This document shows positions 23,775 through 35,651 of a stretch of DNA of 64,000 bases, piece by piece. The notes beneath the pieces were generated by a model, which worked only from the letters and a program-made list of their open reading frames with translations, was not told where the DNA came from and made no database searches. How positions within the stretch are numbered: position 1 is the stretch's first letter; each line of letters opens with the position of its first letter. A program made the position numbers and the translations under genes. This stretch comes from Morchella semilibera (Eukaryota > Ascomycota > Pezizomycetes > Pezizales > Morchellaceae), in assembly GCA_009192285.1 (NCBI GenBank), contig CM018604.1, positions 4,559,746 to 4,623,745 of the forward strand, in the 5' to 3' direction.

Positions 23775-25668
23775 ATGTGGGCGTATTCTTCCTCCTGTAG
23801 CCGCTCACTGAGACTGAGACCGTTGCTGTCGCCGCTGCTGAGTAGGTTCACGTTTACTAGCAGGTCCGGTGCCCGAACTATGGCTACATACACTACCAAC
23901 ACATCCAGCTACAGGATGAACCACACCATGTATGTGCCTACCTACTCTACATAACCTACTTACCTACTCCTCAATATAATTCCCATACACACACACACAT
24001 ACATACACAATCAAACGCCTTAGCTGGAGGCTGACACACTCCACCATGTCAACCCAGGTTGAGAGTCAAGGATCCTAGGAAGAGTGGTATGTTACACACT
24101 AGTTTCCTCCCCCTCCCTACTCCCGGGAGCAGCTGATGAAAGGCTGATTTGGAAAAAAAAAAAGTCAAGTTCTATGAGGACAACTTCGGAATGAGCTTGA
24201 TCAGGAAGTCAGTACCACCCTCCCTGTCTTTGAGTAGATTTTATTGTGGTTCTTGGAGATGGGACGAATATCAGACTTCAATGTTTCAGATGGATGTCGC
24301 AACTCTTTCTTCCACCCGTGCACCCCCTGCTGACGTGTTGAGACTATGATTCGATTCTAGGCTGGATTTTGAGGAAGCAAAGTTCTCACTCTACTTTCTC
24401 GCGTTTGACTCTCCCAAGGCTGTGAGCCATGGAAAGGAATGGACGGAGCGGGAGGGGCTGCTAGAGCTTACCCATAACTGTAGATATGCCCCACCTCAAC
24501 TGGTTAGAGTCAGATTGCTGATCATAATCCCGGGATCGTGATGTAGATGGTACAGAGAATGATCCGGAATACAAGGTTAATAACGGGAACACGGAACCTC
24601 ACAGAGATATGTCCCCCCCCCCCCCTTTCTGCCCTTGATAGAACGCTCAGCTGACGCTAGCGAGTTGTGGATGAGTGTAACACGCTTTGGTCATATGTAG
24701 GATCATCCCGACGATTAAATCAATCCCGAGCACTCAGCAGAGTAGGAGTGGCGGGGAGGATCACGATTATGCAGGGCTGATGGAGAATTAGTGCGTTTTC
24801 CGTGGATAACATCGAGAGTGCCTGTGCGCGCCTCGAATCAAACGGCGTCAGCTTCCAAAAGAAGCTCACCGACGGCCGCCAAAAGAATATTGCCTTCGCT
24901 CTCGACCCCGATGGCTACTGGGTAAGCTTTTTGAGACAAAAACCGGCCCGGTCGGTGGTGAGACATGCATTTCGCGCTAACTAACTAAAACCCCGAAGGT
25001 CGAGTTGATCGCACAAGAAGGAAGCAGTTCGGAAGCAACAACTACGGACCTCCAATCGTACCGTTTCAACCACACCATGATTCGTGTGAAGGACCACGAG
25101 AAGTCACTACAATTCTATCGCTCCGTGCTGGGGATGAGTCTCCTCCATACCATAGAAAGTCCGGAGACCGGGTTCAATTTTTACTTCCTCGGGTACCGCC
25201 AGCCAGGGTACCCAGAGGGCCACCACACCGGTGAAGGAAACCCTTTGGCATCGGTGGAAGGTTTGGTGGGATTGACTTGGAACTATGGCACGGAGGATGA
25301 TAGGGGCTTCAAGTATCACAATGGAAATGATCAGCCTCAGGGCTTTGGGGTATGATTAGCGTCACAAACTTTGTTTTCTCCCCCGTGACCTATATCGGAC
25401 TGACATGCCACTTCCCTTCCCAAAGCATCTTTGCATCTCTGTTGATGATCTTGACGCCTCTTGTGCCCGATTCGAGGATCTCAATGTCAACTGGAAAAAG
25501 CGATTGACCGACGGCCGGATGAAATCAGTAGCTTTCATTTTGGACCCTGATAACTACTGGATCGAGTGAGGTTTTCCCTGTAGAAAAGGCCATACAGTCA
25601 GGGGTTGTACTAATAGATTTTACAGAGTTATTCAAAACGAAAAGCTCAAAGCCAGGGCCAACTGGTAA
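23775..25668 (+). CDS. GLO1: Two-domain glyoxalase I (lactoylglutathione lyase)
   Basis: Nine exons: 23775-23929, 24058-24086, 24165-24207, 24361-24479, 24547-24610, 24792-24921, 24999-25349, 25426-25565 and 25626-25668, giving 357 residues in frame. It converts the methylglyoxal-glutathione hemithioacetal to S-lactoylglutathione. The Arg/Ser-rich first 34 residues look like a mitochondrial presequence; Met36 (MATYTTN) could start a cytosolic form. Domain 1 carries His50 (NHTM), Glu111 (LELTHNYG) and Glu182 (DGYWVE). Domain 2 carries His205 (NHTM), His298 (GFGHLCISV) and Glu344 (DNYWIE). Two expected metal ligands appear lost: the GFGHI position of domain 1 reads HRDIAFSV (Asp136) and the ELTH position of domain 2 reads GLTW (Gly271). 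The intron behind the first loss has an unusual GTCCCC donor next to a C-run, so that junction is the least certain part. Confidence 0.92.
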
Positions 25669-28600
25669 GGCAGGACTAGTGCGCTTCTAAGTTTAGTAAA
25701 ATGCCACTGTTCGGCCCGTCCGTCTGAGTACGGGCCTAAGCGTTGTACACGTTTCTGTTTTTTTTCTCAGCTTTCGATTTACAGTTATTTTTCAATAACA
25801 CCAAGGCATACTTTATCGATGTGGACTGCATACAGCGATCAGGCATGCTTTCAATGCTTAATCTAGAAATTGTATGCCCATGTGGTGGCCACCAACAAAT
25901 AAGAATTATCTTGAAAAAGTCTTAGATTCCCTTTAGTAGATGATATGGGCACATTTTCAGCCTGTATAGCCAGGATGTTTATTTAATGCATGGTCTATCT
26001 CCCAAATCCACCTTGTGCTTGTAGGGAACCGTCCAGAAAGAAAACCCCTATCAGTTGGCTGTGCTGGCTGGTATTGTGAGGTGACCTTGACGTCAACCCA
26101 GGTCTTACGGCAGATTGTTTAACGAATGTAGAGTTGAATCACTAGTGAGATTCTGCGCTTACCTTTCCAGGATTTTTTATTTTCCACGTATGTAATACAT
26201 GTGGTGTTGACATAGATACTAAGTATGTACTTATCAGTCAAAAGAGAGCGGTGAAGCCCGTATTTTTCTTTCCAAGTTTAGCCCAGGCTTCCGAATAGAG
26301 GAAGGCTAGTTAGTGGAAACCGCGGCTGTATCATTGAAAAAATAATTTCAGTGTGAAGGGTTCCCTGTTTAGCTCTAGGGTTTGGCGGGAATTAATTGGT
26401 TGTTATGTACAGTTGTTACCTGCAGCGATCATATAGGTTGATCACAACAAACCATATCCTGGTGGGTACCTCTTTTAGTTCCCCCACATTTGCCCCGTCC
26501 GTAAAAACTATGATAGTTTGAACGAGAGAGGCCTAAAGAGGGCCCTGGGGTGAGGATGGAATGTTACAGCCGCACTTGCTGTCTTCTGTACCGAATCGCG
26601 GGCCAATGATAAGCGAATGGTATATATCATCAGACGGTTTTTGAATTGAGCCCTAGTTAGCTTGCATACCAAGGCGTATGTAGAGTAAGCAGTAGCGCAT
26701 CAATGGTTATACTCTAGGTATGTATGTCAAAGTTGACAGTTAAAAGGGCATAAATAGCTTAACTAGATACGCCACCCGTATTGGCTAAGAGGTTGATTAT
26801 CTATCCCCATTCCACATGTGAGAAGAAGGGGGGGCATGATAGAGTCATATCCCGAGAACTCTTCCAAACGATCGCTTTGCCTTATAGCTTACCAGTCACT
26901 GATTGCCAGCGACGCCGATGGCCGATGGTCGTGGGCTTAGGGCTTCGCCGGATGTATTCCGGGTCCTGGATAATACGCTAGTGGCCAGTGCAGGTACAGG
27001 TAAGTACAGTAGGTTACCGTACCACAATTTGCACTTTTTATCTCGCTTCGCCTAACCTCAGAATATTTTTTTTTTCCCCTGCCTTGCTACCATGAGGATC
27101 TCGATATGTATTCTAGAGAGCAGGGTAAATTAGAGTAACTAACCAACCCTACTCTATTCAGGTGCTATATATAAGCGACAAACGCGCGTCTTTGCAGTGA
27201 ACCTTTTTCGGAAGTGGGAACCTGAGCCTGCCGAACCTCGCCCGAGTTCCCGAACTCCGGGAGTAAGGTTTAGTTTAGTCCTTTTTTTTTTCTTCACCCC
27301 TCTTCCTTGTCCTTGTCCAATTGGCGCCGCCCCGTGGCCCTACCTCATGCAATTACCGGGGGTGTTGTCGAGAGCTTTTGAAGAGTCCTATGCGGGGGAG
27401 GCGGGAAATAAGCTTCTGAATGAGTGAGCCTCGGCGGCCTGGTAGGTAAACTAGGATTTAGGTAAGGGTTGTTGGTAGTATCGACCGGGGGGGGATCCCT
27501 GGCGTTGAGAATATGGGGGGGGGGGGGGGTTGGAACAGCATGGTCATGGGGGATCACTCGGACCTGGGTTGTAAAACTGTTTGTTTCGCGGAGTTGTGAC
27601 GCCAAATCTGTAAAAAAAAAAAAAAAAAAATTGGATGGGTATACGTACGTATGTACGTGACAACAGGTAGGCCGAAGGGATATCTAGATATTGGCACATA
27701 TGCAGCGCATATTGCAATTGATATCCTGTGTTTGGCTAGATCGGTTTATCCCAGACAATAGTCCGGACTGTTATTTGTTATATATAGGGCTCTCTATAAG
27801 GACGAGTGATAAGTTGTGACGCAAATTCGGGGTACTTTCCCACGGGTAAATTGACCCATACCATATAAGCGCAACGATATAGATATAGCTCAGCAAGTAA
27901 GTGCTTTGATATGCTGCTGGTGGCTCGTCATGGGAAACATCTAGCATATATGGTGTTTAGGGCGACAGAGGGTCACACAATAACGTGGGTACATTCACTA
28001 TCCATACATGTATTTTTTTTCAGCGGTGTACACCTGACCTGTCACTACCATGGGTTATGCATTGATTTTGGGACAATTGTAACTTTACATGTTATTGAAA
28101 CATCCCGGGGGATAACCCTAATAAGTACATGTAGTGCATGAGTCCGGTTCTGAGACACGGGAGAAAACATTTCCGGCGATTTCAAGGTCGGGATCAGACA
28201 GAAGATATCATGGGGAAAATATATTTTATCTTGCTTTGAAGGCATACAACTGTATCTGTAGAAGTACGTTCAGCGCTTTATAATCGGCTCGTAACATTAT
28301 AGTGATAGGATCATAAATAGTCACGATGTCTAAGTTGACTGGGGAAAAGTCACAAAATCCTAAGTATTCTCCGTACTGACCCCCCATAAGATCTGCAAAT
28401 ATATGAACGTTTAGAGTTTTTTTCTCCGAGTGTCGATAAAGTTTGACATGGTAACAGCCTGTACCGCACGGATGGGTGCTTTCTGCCCCCGCTGCTGTGA
28501 CACGGGCCCAGAACCCTAGGTTGCTACAGGAAGCTTACGAATCAGGCCATATCTGGAAAGTCACTAAAAAAAAAAAGTCCTTCCTACAGCAAAGTGACAA

Positions 28601-30060
28601 TATTAATGCAAAAGTCATCGCAACTTTTAATTGTTTCCCTTCAACCGCATAGTTATATCGTGGTGGATTATGCCGAAGGCATACGTACTTACCGAATGAA
28701 AAGCTTGGTTACCCGATCCCTGGACTTTATCCACACGGCCCGGAAACCCGGCCGCTATTTAGGGATATATATATATACTTAATACGTGTACTTAAGTACT
28801 TTATATCTATATAGATTGTGCTATATACTAATTTTTTTCCCTTTAGTTATTGCCCTATCATACGCGTACAACCAGGCCCAGTCCCCTAACTCGCGGTGGC
28901 CATCCGTTTTGGGAGGTATATTATAAGTTAATGTAATAGATATCGGCTGTATTCGAGCTACCAAAGTTTGGGAGGGGTGGCAGATCTTCAAGAACTCTGC
29001 CTGCACGGGTCCCGAGCGCCATAGTTGATGAGATCTTGGCGATTATGCGTGTGGAGGCCCGCCAGGGCCAGTGTACCGCCGGTAACGCATTTTATAAGGC
29101 GTAATTAGAGTACAGCATGTGGTATTAAGGCGATGAGCTGGCCGAGACAGTCTAGGTCGACCCTTAATGTTTGAGGGGTGTGGTAGTACCAGCATCTTTC
29201 ACAGTACGTGCGTGTATATCCTGAAATCAACCAATCTGATGGCAAGTGAGAAACGAATATTGCCGTATCAGCCCGTTTAATATATGGTTATGTGACCATC
29301 AAAGCGTAACTCTTTGGGTTATGTGGCTTGGACTAGGTCCTTTATCGAGAGCGTGATCCATATAGATGATGCAAAATAGTTTAGTGACCAAGGCGGCAAT
29401 GTTGTTGATAGCAGCCTGGGTAGCGAGTGACCAGAACCTCATATAGACCCTATCCTGCCATCTTGAGCAGTACTCGAAGTACCCATGGAAAGGCCGGGGT
29501 GAATAATTCCTCTATTCCTGCACCCAGGCCGTGGCAATCGATCGAGTCCGATGGCATTTATGACCGGAGCTGCCAGAAACAGAACCCATGGCCAAAGTGT
29601 CCCTATCTCAGGGAATTAGCGGTGAGTAGAATTCGGTTTGGAGGCCAGCTCAGGTAGATAATCCTGGCTCCACCGTACTTGTAGCCCCAAAGTTAGTTCT
29701 AGCTCTGCAGAAGAATGCACCTGAGGGGGTGACAGAGGATACGCGGGGTATAGAAGTTGATGAGTAAAGCATAGAGCATAGTAGATGATGGGGTGGGGGT
29801 GGAGGAAGGGGGACGTGGGATTGGTGACTTGACTTTCGTGTACCTACATGTACCACAACCGTCGTTGCCCCCTTCGCCTGTCCCCCCCCCCCCCCTTCGC
29901 CTGCAAGTGTTAACGGGCCGTAAAGACAAGGGGAAAAAAGGGAAAAAAACAGGTGTAAGGGACCCAAGTCTAAATGACCAGTAAATATCACTGCACGTTG
30001 GCCCGCTCATCTACCCGCCAAACCGCAGCCGGCAGAGGCTTTTGAGACCTGCGGGCTTCT
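25669..30060. other. 4.4-kb gene-free stretch
   Basis: No recognisable exon on either strand. Noted: a G-run near 27517-27530, an A-run near 27612-27630, a C-run near 29883-29895, AT repeats near 28768-28778 and several TACATGTA palindromes. The glyoxalase I 3' end is on the left. Confidence 0.5.
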
Positions 30061-30064
30061 CTTC

Positions 30065-30235
30065 CTGATTGCCGCTGCCGCTTCCAAGAAAGCATAAACG
30101 GGATCGATCGAGTGATACATCGTGAGCAGAACCCATATGCATAACAAACTAGCTGGTGACTTGCGAGTACCCGGTCTCTTAACAACAAACATGAACCTCG
30201 TGGTCTACACGACGCATGTAGAATAAGATCCATTG
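30065..30235 (-). repeat. HP-SINE flank fragment
   Basis: Starts CCGCTTCCAAGAAAGCATAA and continues through GATCGATCGAGTGAT and CTCTTAACAACAAACATGAA. The same order is seen in the flanks of the copies at 31.3 and 34.5 kb. The hairpin part is missing here, so this is the far end of a truncated extended copy. Confidence 0.7.
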
Positions 30236-30342
30236 GTATGACCCTGTGCCTAATAAGTGCCCCGAGGCGGGAGGGGGAGGCGGCGGGAGTGGGGAAAGAA
30301 GTGCTATTTCACGAGGCCAAAAAAAAGGATCATCCTTCTCAC

Positions 30343-30626
30343 CAGCAAAAGACTTATGCCCCCACCCGGGGCAGCTTTCCTAGATTTTACGAGGGGGTTA
30401 GTGGGGGGGTTGAACCCGAGCGGTGTCGATCAGAGAGTGAACTCTATACCGCTCGACCAGCAACCCCCAGCGAGAGAAGATGTCGATTTTACACTCTTGG
30501 CTGCGGCACGGCCCACAACAGACGCTAGCTTGGCAATGCCGCTTCCAGGAAAGCATAAACGGCGTGAATAGAATGATTCATCGTGATTGCTTTTAAACCT
30601 TTGGCTACGGGACCGCCTACAATATA
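30343..30626 (-). repeat. HP-SINE copy 3 with extended flank
   Basis: Full copy with the GGGGGTT/AACCCCC outer stem. Its flank (30546-30626) ends at CCTACAATATA, where a 614-bp TIR element is inserted, the same flank position at which copy 1 is interrupted by a different element. Confidence 0.87.
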
Positions 30627-31240
30627 CAGCTACTCTTCAAAAGTGTTCGTGATTCATCTAAATGGAATGGTCGGGTATCTCTGTCATCACGAAAGGTTTT
30701 AATTGGGTGGGTAGCTGACCCAGATTTCTGTGGTCTGGCGGGCTACAGCTGTCAGTAGACAAAGAATCGGGTGTGTTAATGGCAAACCTCAATCACTATA
30801 TAATAGCCCTCTGGCCAAGATCAATATTTCTTCTCTTCCAAAACTACAACCTCACGTGAGCAAGGAGGGCCCAGCATGGCGCCGCGCAGCGTCAGGTGGC
30901 CCCGACTGCGTACTGCGGAGATGTTTATCCCACATCATTGCATTGAACAGGGCTATGAGTTTTCTGGGTCCTTCAGTGTCGGCGGTTTCTCGAACTGACG
31001 ATTACATATGCGGCCGGAGGCCGCTCCTCACTAGTACTTTATAAGATGGTCAGTGCTCAACGCGGAACCCAAACATATCTGATAACAGAGAATAAAAACG
31101 CCATGAACATCTAATATTGATCTTAGCCCCCATTAAGTACTGGTAGCTTGAGATCATCAACATTTCAATGCACATTTGATAACTGACTTGAGCCGGAAAT
31201 GTCATACATCCGAATCACGAACACTTTTGATGAGTGGCTG
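30627..31240. mobile_element. 614-bp TIR element with TA flanks (CAGCTACTC ends)
   Basis: The left end CAGCTACTCTTCAAAAGTGT and the reversed right end CAGCCACTCATCAAAAGTGT match at 18 of 20 bases and continue through TCGTGATTC. TA on both sides. The interior (about 30760-31030) shares GAGCAAGGAGGG, GCGCAGCG and CCCCGACTG blocks and the GGAGGCCGC end with the element at 56874-57356. No transposase frame. Confidence 0.8.
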
Positions 31241-31293
31241 TACATAAGTAGATGCTAGCTTGGTGGTGATGGGGGTGGGGAAAAAAAAATCGC

Positions 31294-31830
31294 CAACAAA
31301 AGACTGACCCCCCCACCCGGGGCAGCTTTCCTAGATTTTACGAGGGGTTAGTGGGGGGGTTGGACCCGGGCGGTGTCGATCAGAGAGTGAACTCTATACC
31401 GCTCGGACAGCAACCCCCAGTGATAGCAGCTACAGTTGAATCTAAGGGTACGTCGGGACCAAAGATTGGTACCCTTATAGGGCGCTTACCCTTATACTAA
31501 GCGCGATTTTGTATGAGCAAAGGCCAGAAAGACCGTAAACACATACCTTACAGGGCGGTTATTCTTATAACGGGTACCCTTATATAATTATAGGGAGATT
31601 CGACTGTACCGTTTTCACGCCTTTGGCTGCGGTACGGACGCTAGCTTGGCGGTGCCGCTTCCCAGAAAGCATAAGCGGCATTGTCCGAGTGATAGGTCGT
31701 GAACGGGGACCCGTGACATGTACAGGCCGGCTAGTATAATATATATAAGTACATGTAGCCTGTGGGTGCCCAGTCTCTCAATTAGAAACATAAACCTCGT
31801 GGTCTATATGTATGTAAAATATGGGTATGA
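31294..31830 (-). repeat. HP-SINE copy 4, split by a MITE
   Basis: The core (31294-31432) and flank (31609-31830) are separated by a family-D MITE inserted at TA in the GCAGCTACC segment; uninterrupted copies read GCAGCTGCC. The inner stem here reads CCGGGCGGT against ACCGCTCGG, where an A-to-G change is tolerated as a G-U pair. Confidence 0.87.
31433..31606. mobile_element. MITE family D, 174 bp, in HP-SINE copy 4
   Basis: It begins CAGTTGAATCT and ends AGATTCGACTG, flanked by TA. The empty site is visible in every other HP-SINE copy, so the borders are exact. It is related to 1717-1885 and, more distantly, to 36028-36190. Confidence 0.9.
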
Positions 31831-31871
31831 CAAAATCAGGAAGACAGGCATGTACTAAGTACATGCATGTA

Positions 31872-32090
31872 CCCGGGGGTCCTCAAAGTGATGCAACGGC
31901 GACAAAAACCACTAACTTCGCAGCTACTGGCCACCACGCCCAAAAGTTGGGAAGCAATTCATAAATCAGGCGTATCTATATAATAATAGTAAATGGAAAT
32001 ACAAATGAAAAAAATTGACTGGGTCTAGCTTTGATGGTGGTCGCGACACCAGAATATTGAGTTTGTTGCATCACTTTAAGGACCCCGGGG
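31872..32090. mobile_element. MITE with CCCGGGGGT ends, 219 bp
   Basis: The left end CCCGGGGGTCCTCAAAGTGA and the reversed right end CCCCGGGGTCCTTAAAGTGA match closely and extend through TGCAAC. TA on both sides. The AAGTGATGCA segment is shared with the elements at 44766-44989 and about 45738-46086. Confidence 0.82.
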
Positions 32091-32494
32091 TACATCTTGT
32101 AGATCAGATACTTTGTATCCCACTACCTAGTACCAGAACTTCAATGACTCTGACCCAACCTCCCGGTCCGAGCGCTTGACGTAGAGACAAGGCCATCTCG
32201 GCCAATTTGTTATATGTATATGTATATGTATACTTATAGGTCTCAGGTGCATCGAGACGTGGTGGACTCTAGCCAATAGTACCCCGGGCCGCGGGGAGGG
32301 GTGGGGGCCGGGCGCGGGGGGGGGGGGAGAAATTTCACGTGGCCAAAAAAAAGAGATTATCCCTCTCACCAGCAAAAGACCCACGCCCCAACTCGAGGCA
32401 GCCTTCTAGATTTTACAATGGGTTAGTGGGAGGCTGAATCTGAGCGGTGTTGGTGAGAGTGTGAACTCTATACCGCTCGGGCAGCCCCCCCCTA

Positions 32495-33390
32495 GGGTAC
32501 CAACTTTTGTACTGTACGGGATACGGCATCCCCAAAATTGGGATAAGATATCCTGCTGTAGGATAACTTTGAGACATTGTGCCGTTTTTGGATATTTTAT
32601 ACCTATTAGGGGATAATCACATGTCAATCATCTAGATATCCTATTAGGAGTATATCTTCTGGATATCCTGTTAGGAGGATATCTTCTGGATATTCTAATA
32701 GGAGGATGGGTAAGCGCCGATTATCATGATAGTAATTCCCTTCCCCACCCGAATATCAATAGTTACATCAATCAATAACTAATTCCATCAACAGCATCTT
32801 CAAATTATCTTTTCTATCAATGGGGTTGTAAAAGTTGGGACATACAATTGTTCAAAGAAGGATATGCGCATAAATCTAGCAATATAGGGTTTGATTGAGC
32901 TATAACCCACCTGTATGCCCGCATTTATATCATATCCGCGTGGTCTTAGTGATAGTGGTGATGATGATGGTGATAGTGATGGTGATGGTAACGACGGCGA
33001 GGATAATAGACTGTAGGACTTAGACGTTTTCAGCTCCACGCTGTCCTGTGGTACTAGCACAGCCACCTGCCACCTGTCGCCGCCTGTCACCGCCGCCTGT
33101 CACCGCTGCCCGTCGCCGCTGCTTGTGGCCGCTGCTTGTGGCCGTCGCCACTGCCTGCCGCTACCTGCTGCCGCGTGCTGCCGCCTACTGCCGCCTGCTG
33201 AATATCTCAATATCCTTTATATAAGATGGCATACCCCGATTTAAGACGCCTAGTACCCAATAATATGGATATCATATCATCAGCAGCAGGATGAGGAGCT
33301 TATCCTAATTCGTTGGATGTCATATCACTATCCAAAGATACTCACCGGCATCCTACCGGCAGGATAACTCATCCGAGATTCTCGGTACAC
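32495..33390. mobile_element. 896-bp insertion bounded by GKGTACC inverted ends
   Basis: The left border TAGGGTACC and right border GGTACACTA are inverted, with TA (or CTAG) duplicated. The borders are fixed by HP-SINE copy 5 resuming on the other side. Inside are GGATATCCT-type inverted motifs (32600-32705 and 33260-33330) and a GC-rich minisatellite at 33060-33200. No coding frame recognised. Confidence 0.7.
33060..33200. repeat. GC-rich CCGCCTGTCA / CTGCCGC minisatellite
   Basis: Imperfect tandem units of about 15 bp such as CGCCGCCTGTCACCG, drifting to CTGCCGCCTGCTG at the right end. Unique in this window. Confidence 0.8.
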
Positions 33391-33591
33391 TAGGGCCCCG
33401 GTGACAGCAGAGGTCAATTTTACAGTTTTGACTACGGCACGGCCTACACACAATGCACTTAAACGGCATGGATCGAGTAATAAATCATGAACAAAAGTCC
33501 ATCACGGACCAGCTAGTACACCCGAATGAAAAAAAAGTGAGCACCCACAGCTTAGGTTAAGCAATAAAAGGCATACTAGTACTCAACAACC

Positions 33592-33777
33592 ATGCCTTTT
33601 GACAAGTCCGGTAAGCGAAGAGAGGATCATCTGGATGAGAAGATCAAGATTATTGAAGAGAGGCTTTCCTGGAAAGCTTGGGAGGAGTGGGGAATTAGAT
33701 TGGGACAAGGTATTGGTGGTATGCCAAAGAGGATGGCGGCAGTAGTAAAGAATATAGAGGGCCATACAAACTGGTAA
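33592..33777 (+). CDS. Possible small hypothetical protein, 61 residues
   Basis: Uninterrupted frame from ATG with a plausible soluble composition: rich in Lys, Arg and Glu, with predicted helix over EDHLDEKIKIIEERL and a Trp/Gly-rich middle. No family recognised. It sits between repeats, with a CAATAAAAGG sequence about 30 bp upstream. It could be a gene fragment or chance; a codon-biased charged composition is the only support. Confidence 0.25.
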   Translation: MPFDKSGKRREDHLDEKIKIIEERLSWKAWEEWGIRLGQGIGGMPKRMAAVVKNIEGHTNW

Positions 33778-34530
33778 ATACATGTAGACTTTAGAGGCCA
33801 TTGCACCTACCCCCCCCCCCCCGGAAGATACATGTAGTGATGTACATTGGTGGGTAATAAGTTATCAGAGGGAACGCCACAACGTTTGCAGGCAAAATTG
33901 TGCTAGATCGTCCTTATTACCCACCGCTGCAGTTGTAGTACCTACTCCTCTCCCACGTCCAAGCACCGCAATAACTCTAGCTCCACCTCCCACGACGAAC
34001 GTTTGACGCAGAGACAAGATCATTTTAATTTTTATATTGTATACTTATACTTACTTAAATCACAACGGGGTGGATTGAAGCAATAATGTAGTATGTAAGA
34101 TGTATGTATGTATGTGATGTAACCTACCCAAGTGTGGGGTTCCGAGTTCAAACCTCACATGCTGCAAGCGGGCACAGGCGGACGCGCAGGCACAGCACAG
34201 GTAAGTGGACACAGGCGAGCGGGGACAGGCGGGCAAGCGGGCAGCGGTATACCTTACACCTACCTTCGGTAGTCTTATATGCAGGAAGGTTTTATCATGT
34301 CTTATGTAAGTGTAATAGGGCAGAATAATCCTCTGTTTGTCATAAATGACAGCAAAGGGGCCTGATATGGCGGTCTTTGTAAAAATAACTTAGACATATT
34401 GTCCCGGGGGGGGGGGGTAATAGTAATCTCACATGACTCTTCTATAAGTCAAAAACATGCCTTATTTTTTTTACCCGTTCGGGCGTTAATGAGGGGGGGA
34501 AAGAGGCAAAAAAAAAAGATCCTTCTTGCC
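33778..34530. other. Repeat-derived sequence between HP-SINE copies 5 and 6
   Basis: Contains GCAAGCGGGCACAGGCGG minisatellite-like units (34165-34250). It also holds an inverted copy (about 34260-34495) of the array segment that runs from TTAGCGCCCAAACGGGTA to GGCGGTCTAG, here read as TACCCGTTCGGGCGTTAA. No gene. Confidence 0.6.
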
Positions 34531-34810
34531 AGCAAAAGACTTATGCCCCCACCCGGGGCAGCTTTCCTAGATTTTACGAGGGGTTAGTGGGGGGTTGAAC
34601 CTGAGCGGTGTCGATCAGAGAGTGAACTCTATACCGCTCAGGCAACAACCCCAGTGATAGCAGCTGCCGTTCTTACGTTTTTGGCTGCGGCACGAACGCT
34701 AGCTTGGCAATGCCGCTGCCAAGAAAATAAGCGGTATCGATCGAGTGATTCGTCATGAACTTACGAGCACCCGGCCTCCCAACAAAGATAAACCCCGCGA
34801 CGCGTGTAGG
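34531..34810 (-). repeat. HP-SINE copy 6 with extended flank
   Basis: Full copy with CCTGAGCGGT/ACCGCTCAGG inner stem, an early member of the T-A stem type that dominates the array. The flank carries AGAAAATAAGCGGTATCGAT and GAGCACCCGGCCTC. Confidence 0.87.
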
Positions 34811-34872
34811 ATATGACCACGACAAAACCAGGAAGACAGCGATTGGTATAAAACCAAAACTACATGTACATA

Positions 34873-35268
34873 ACGTGTTTCACTAGGAAACTAGCGATCG
34901 TCACCGGGGAAAGCAACCGGGTCCCATTGCAATTGATGAAGGATGGTAGGACTAAAGCTCAGGCTAATACGAAGCTAATTATGCTAGAAGTATGTACTCT
35001 TTGTTGTTTTTGGGTGGTATTTACTTAGGGTAGTGTGGTGGGGGTACTTTCAAAGACCCAAAAGGAGGAGAAGGAATTGCATATGTATTATGACAACCAC
35101 CCTTCACCACTCAACCTTAGCAAATACCATCTAAAATAGCCAAATACATCTAAAGCGTTTCTGGATACTTGATTCACACCAGCTTCAAAATCTCAAATTA
35201 TTAAAGTCCTGTTGTCATGGTTGATTACTTACCCCCGCGGTGATGATTGTTTTCCCGGTGAAACACGT
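34873..35268. mobile_element. 396-bp TIR element (ACGTGTTTCAC ends)
   Basis: It starts ACGTGTTTCACTAGGAAA and ends TTTTCCCGGTGAAACACGT, with TA on both sides. ATCGTCACCGGGG near the left end pairs with CCCCCGCGGTGATGAT near the right end. No coding frame. Confidence 0.78.
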
Positions 35269-35651
35269 TACCTCCAGAGACCCTTGGTTAGGCCTGACCC
35301 ATCTCTAATTAGGCATGAAAATATCAATATTGATACCGAATAATGCTATAATAGGTCCCGTTTTTGACAAGGCTTTTATAGTTAAAGCTCTCGAGCTCCA
35401 AATAAGGCTCATATAGATGAATATGCGGACGAGCGGTAAAGTTTAAAAGACTGGGCCTTCTGTAATTTTATATGCAGAAAAGTCTCATATGTCTTATCTG
35501 AAAAATGCTTCATTATTAATTTTTGTATCAAGCCTTCACCCTAGCAGGGCCTTACAGGGCGACTACTACACAATAAAATTTATTTGACCAAAAGAGTCGT
35601 ATGTGGCTCACATGACTCTTACTTCCCCCCGTTCGAGCGGTGATGTAAGTA

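Larger units (their letters stand above)
32371..33500 (-). repeat. HP-SINE copy 5, divergent and split by a 0.9-kb insertion
   Basis: Core at 32371-32491 (GAGCGGTGTTGGTGAGAGTG, several differences). It resumes at about 33393 with CCCCGGTGACAGCAG and the usual ACGGCCTACA and ATCGAGTAATAAATCATGAA flank. The two parts bracket a TIR-bounded insertion. Confidence 0.8.

Noticed and set aside
24149-24349. Independent 66-codon gene in front of glyoxalase I
   Set aside because: The first residues (FYEDNFGMSLIRK) are exon 3 of the glyoxalase gene; the rest is its intron.
34130-34160. tRNA B box in GGTTCCGAGTTCAAACCTCACATGC-type segments (motif shown in part only)
   Set aside because: Recurs as part of the array unit (40.67, 49.68, 58.5 kb) without A box or tRNA fold.
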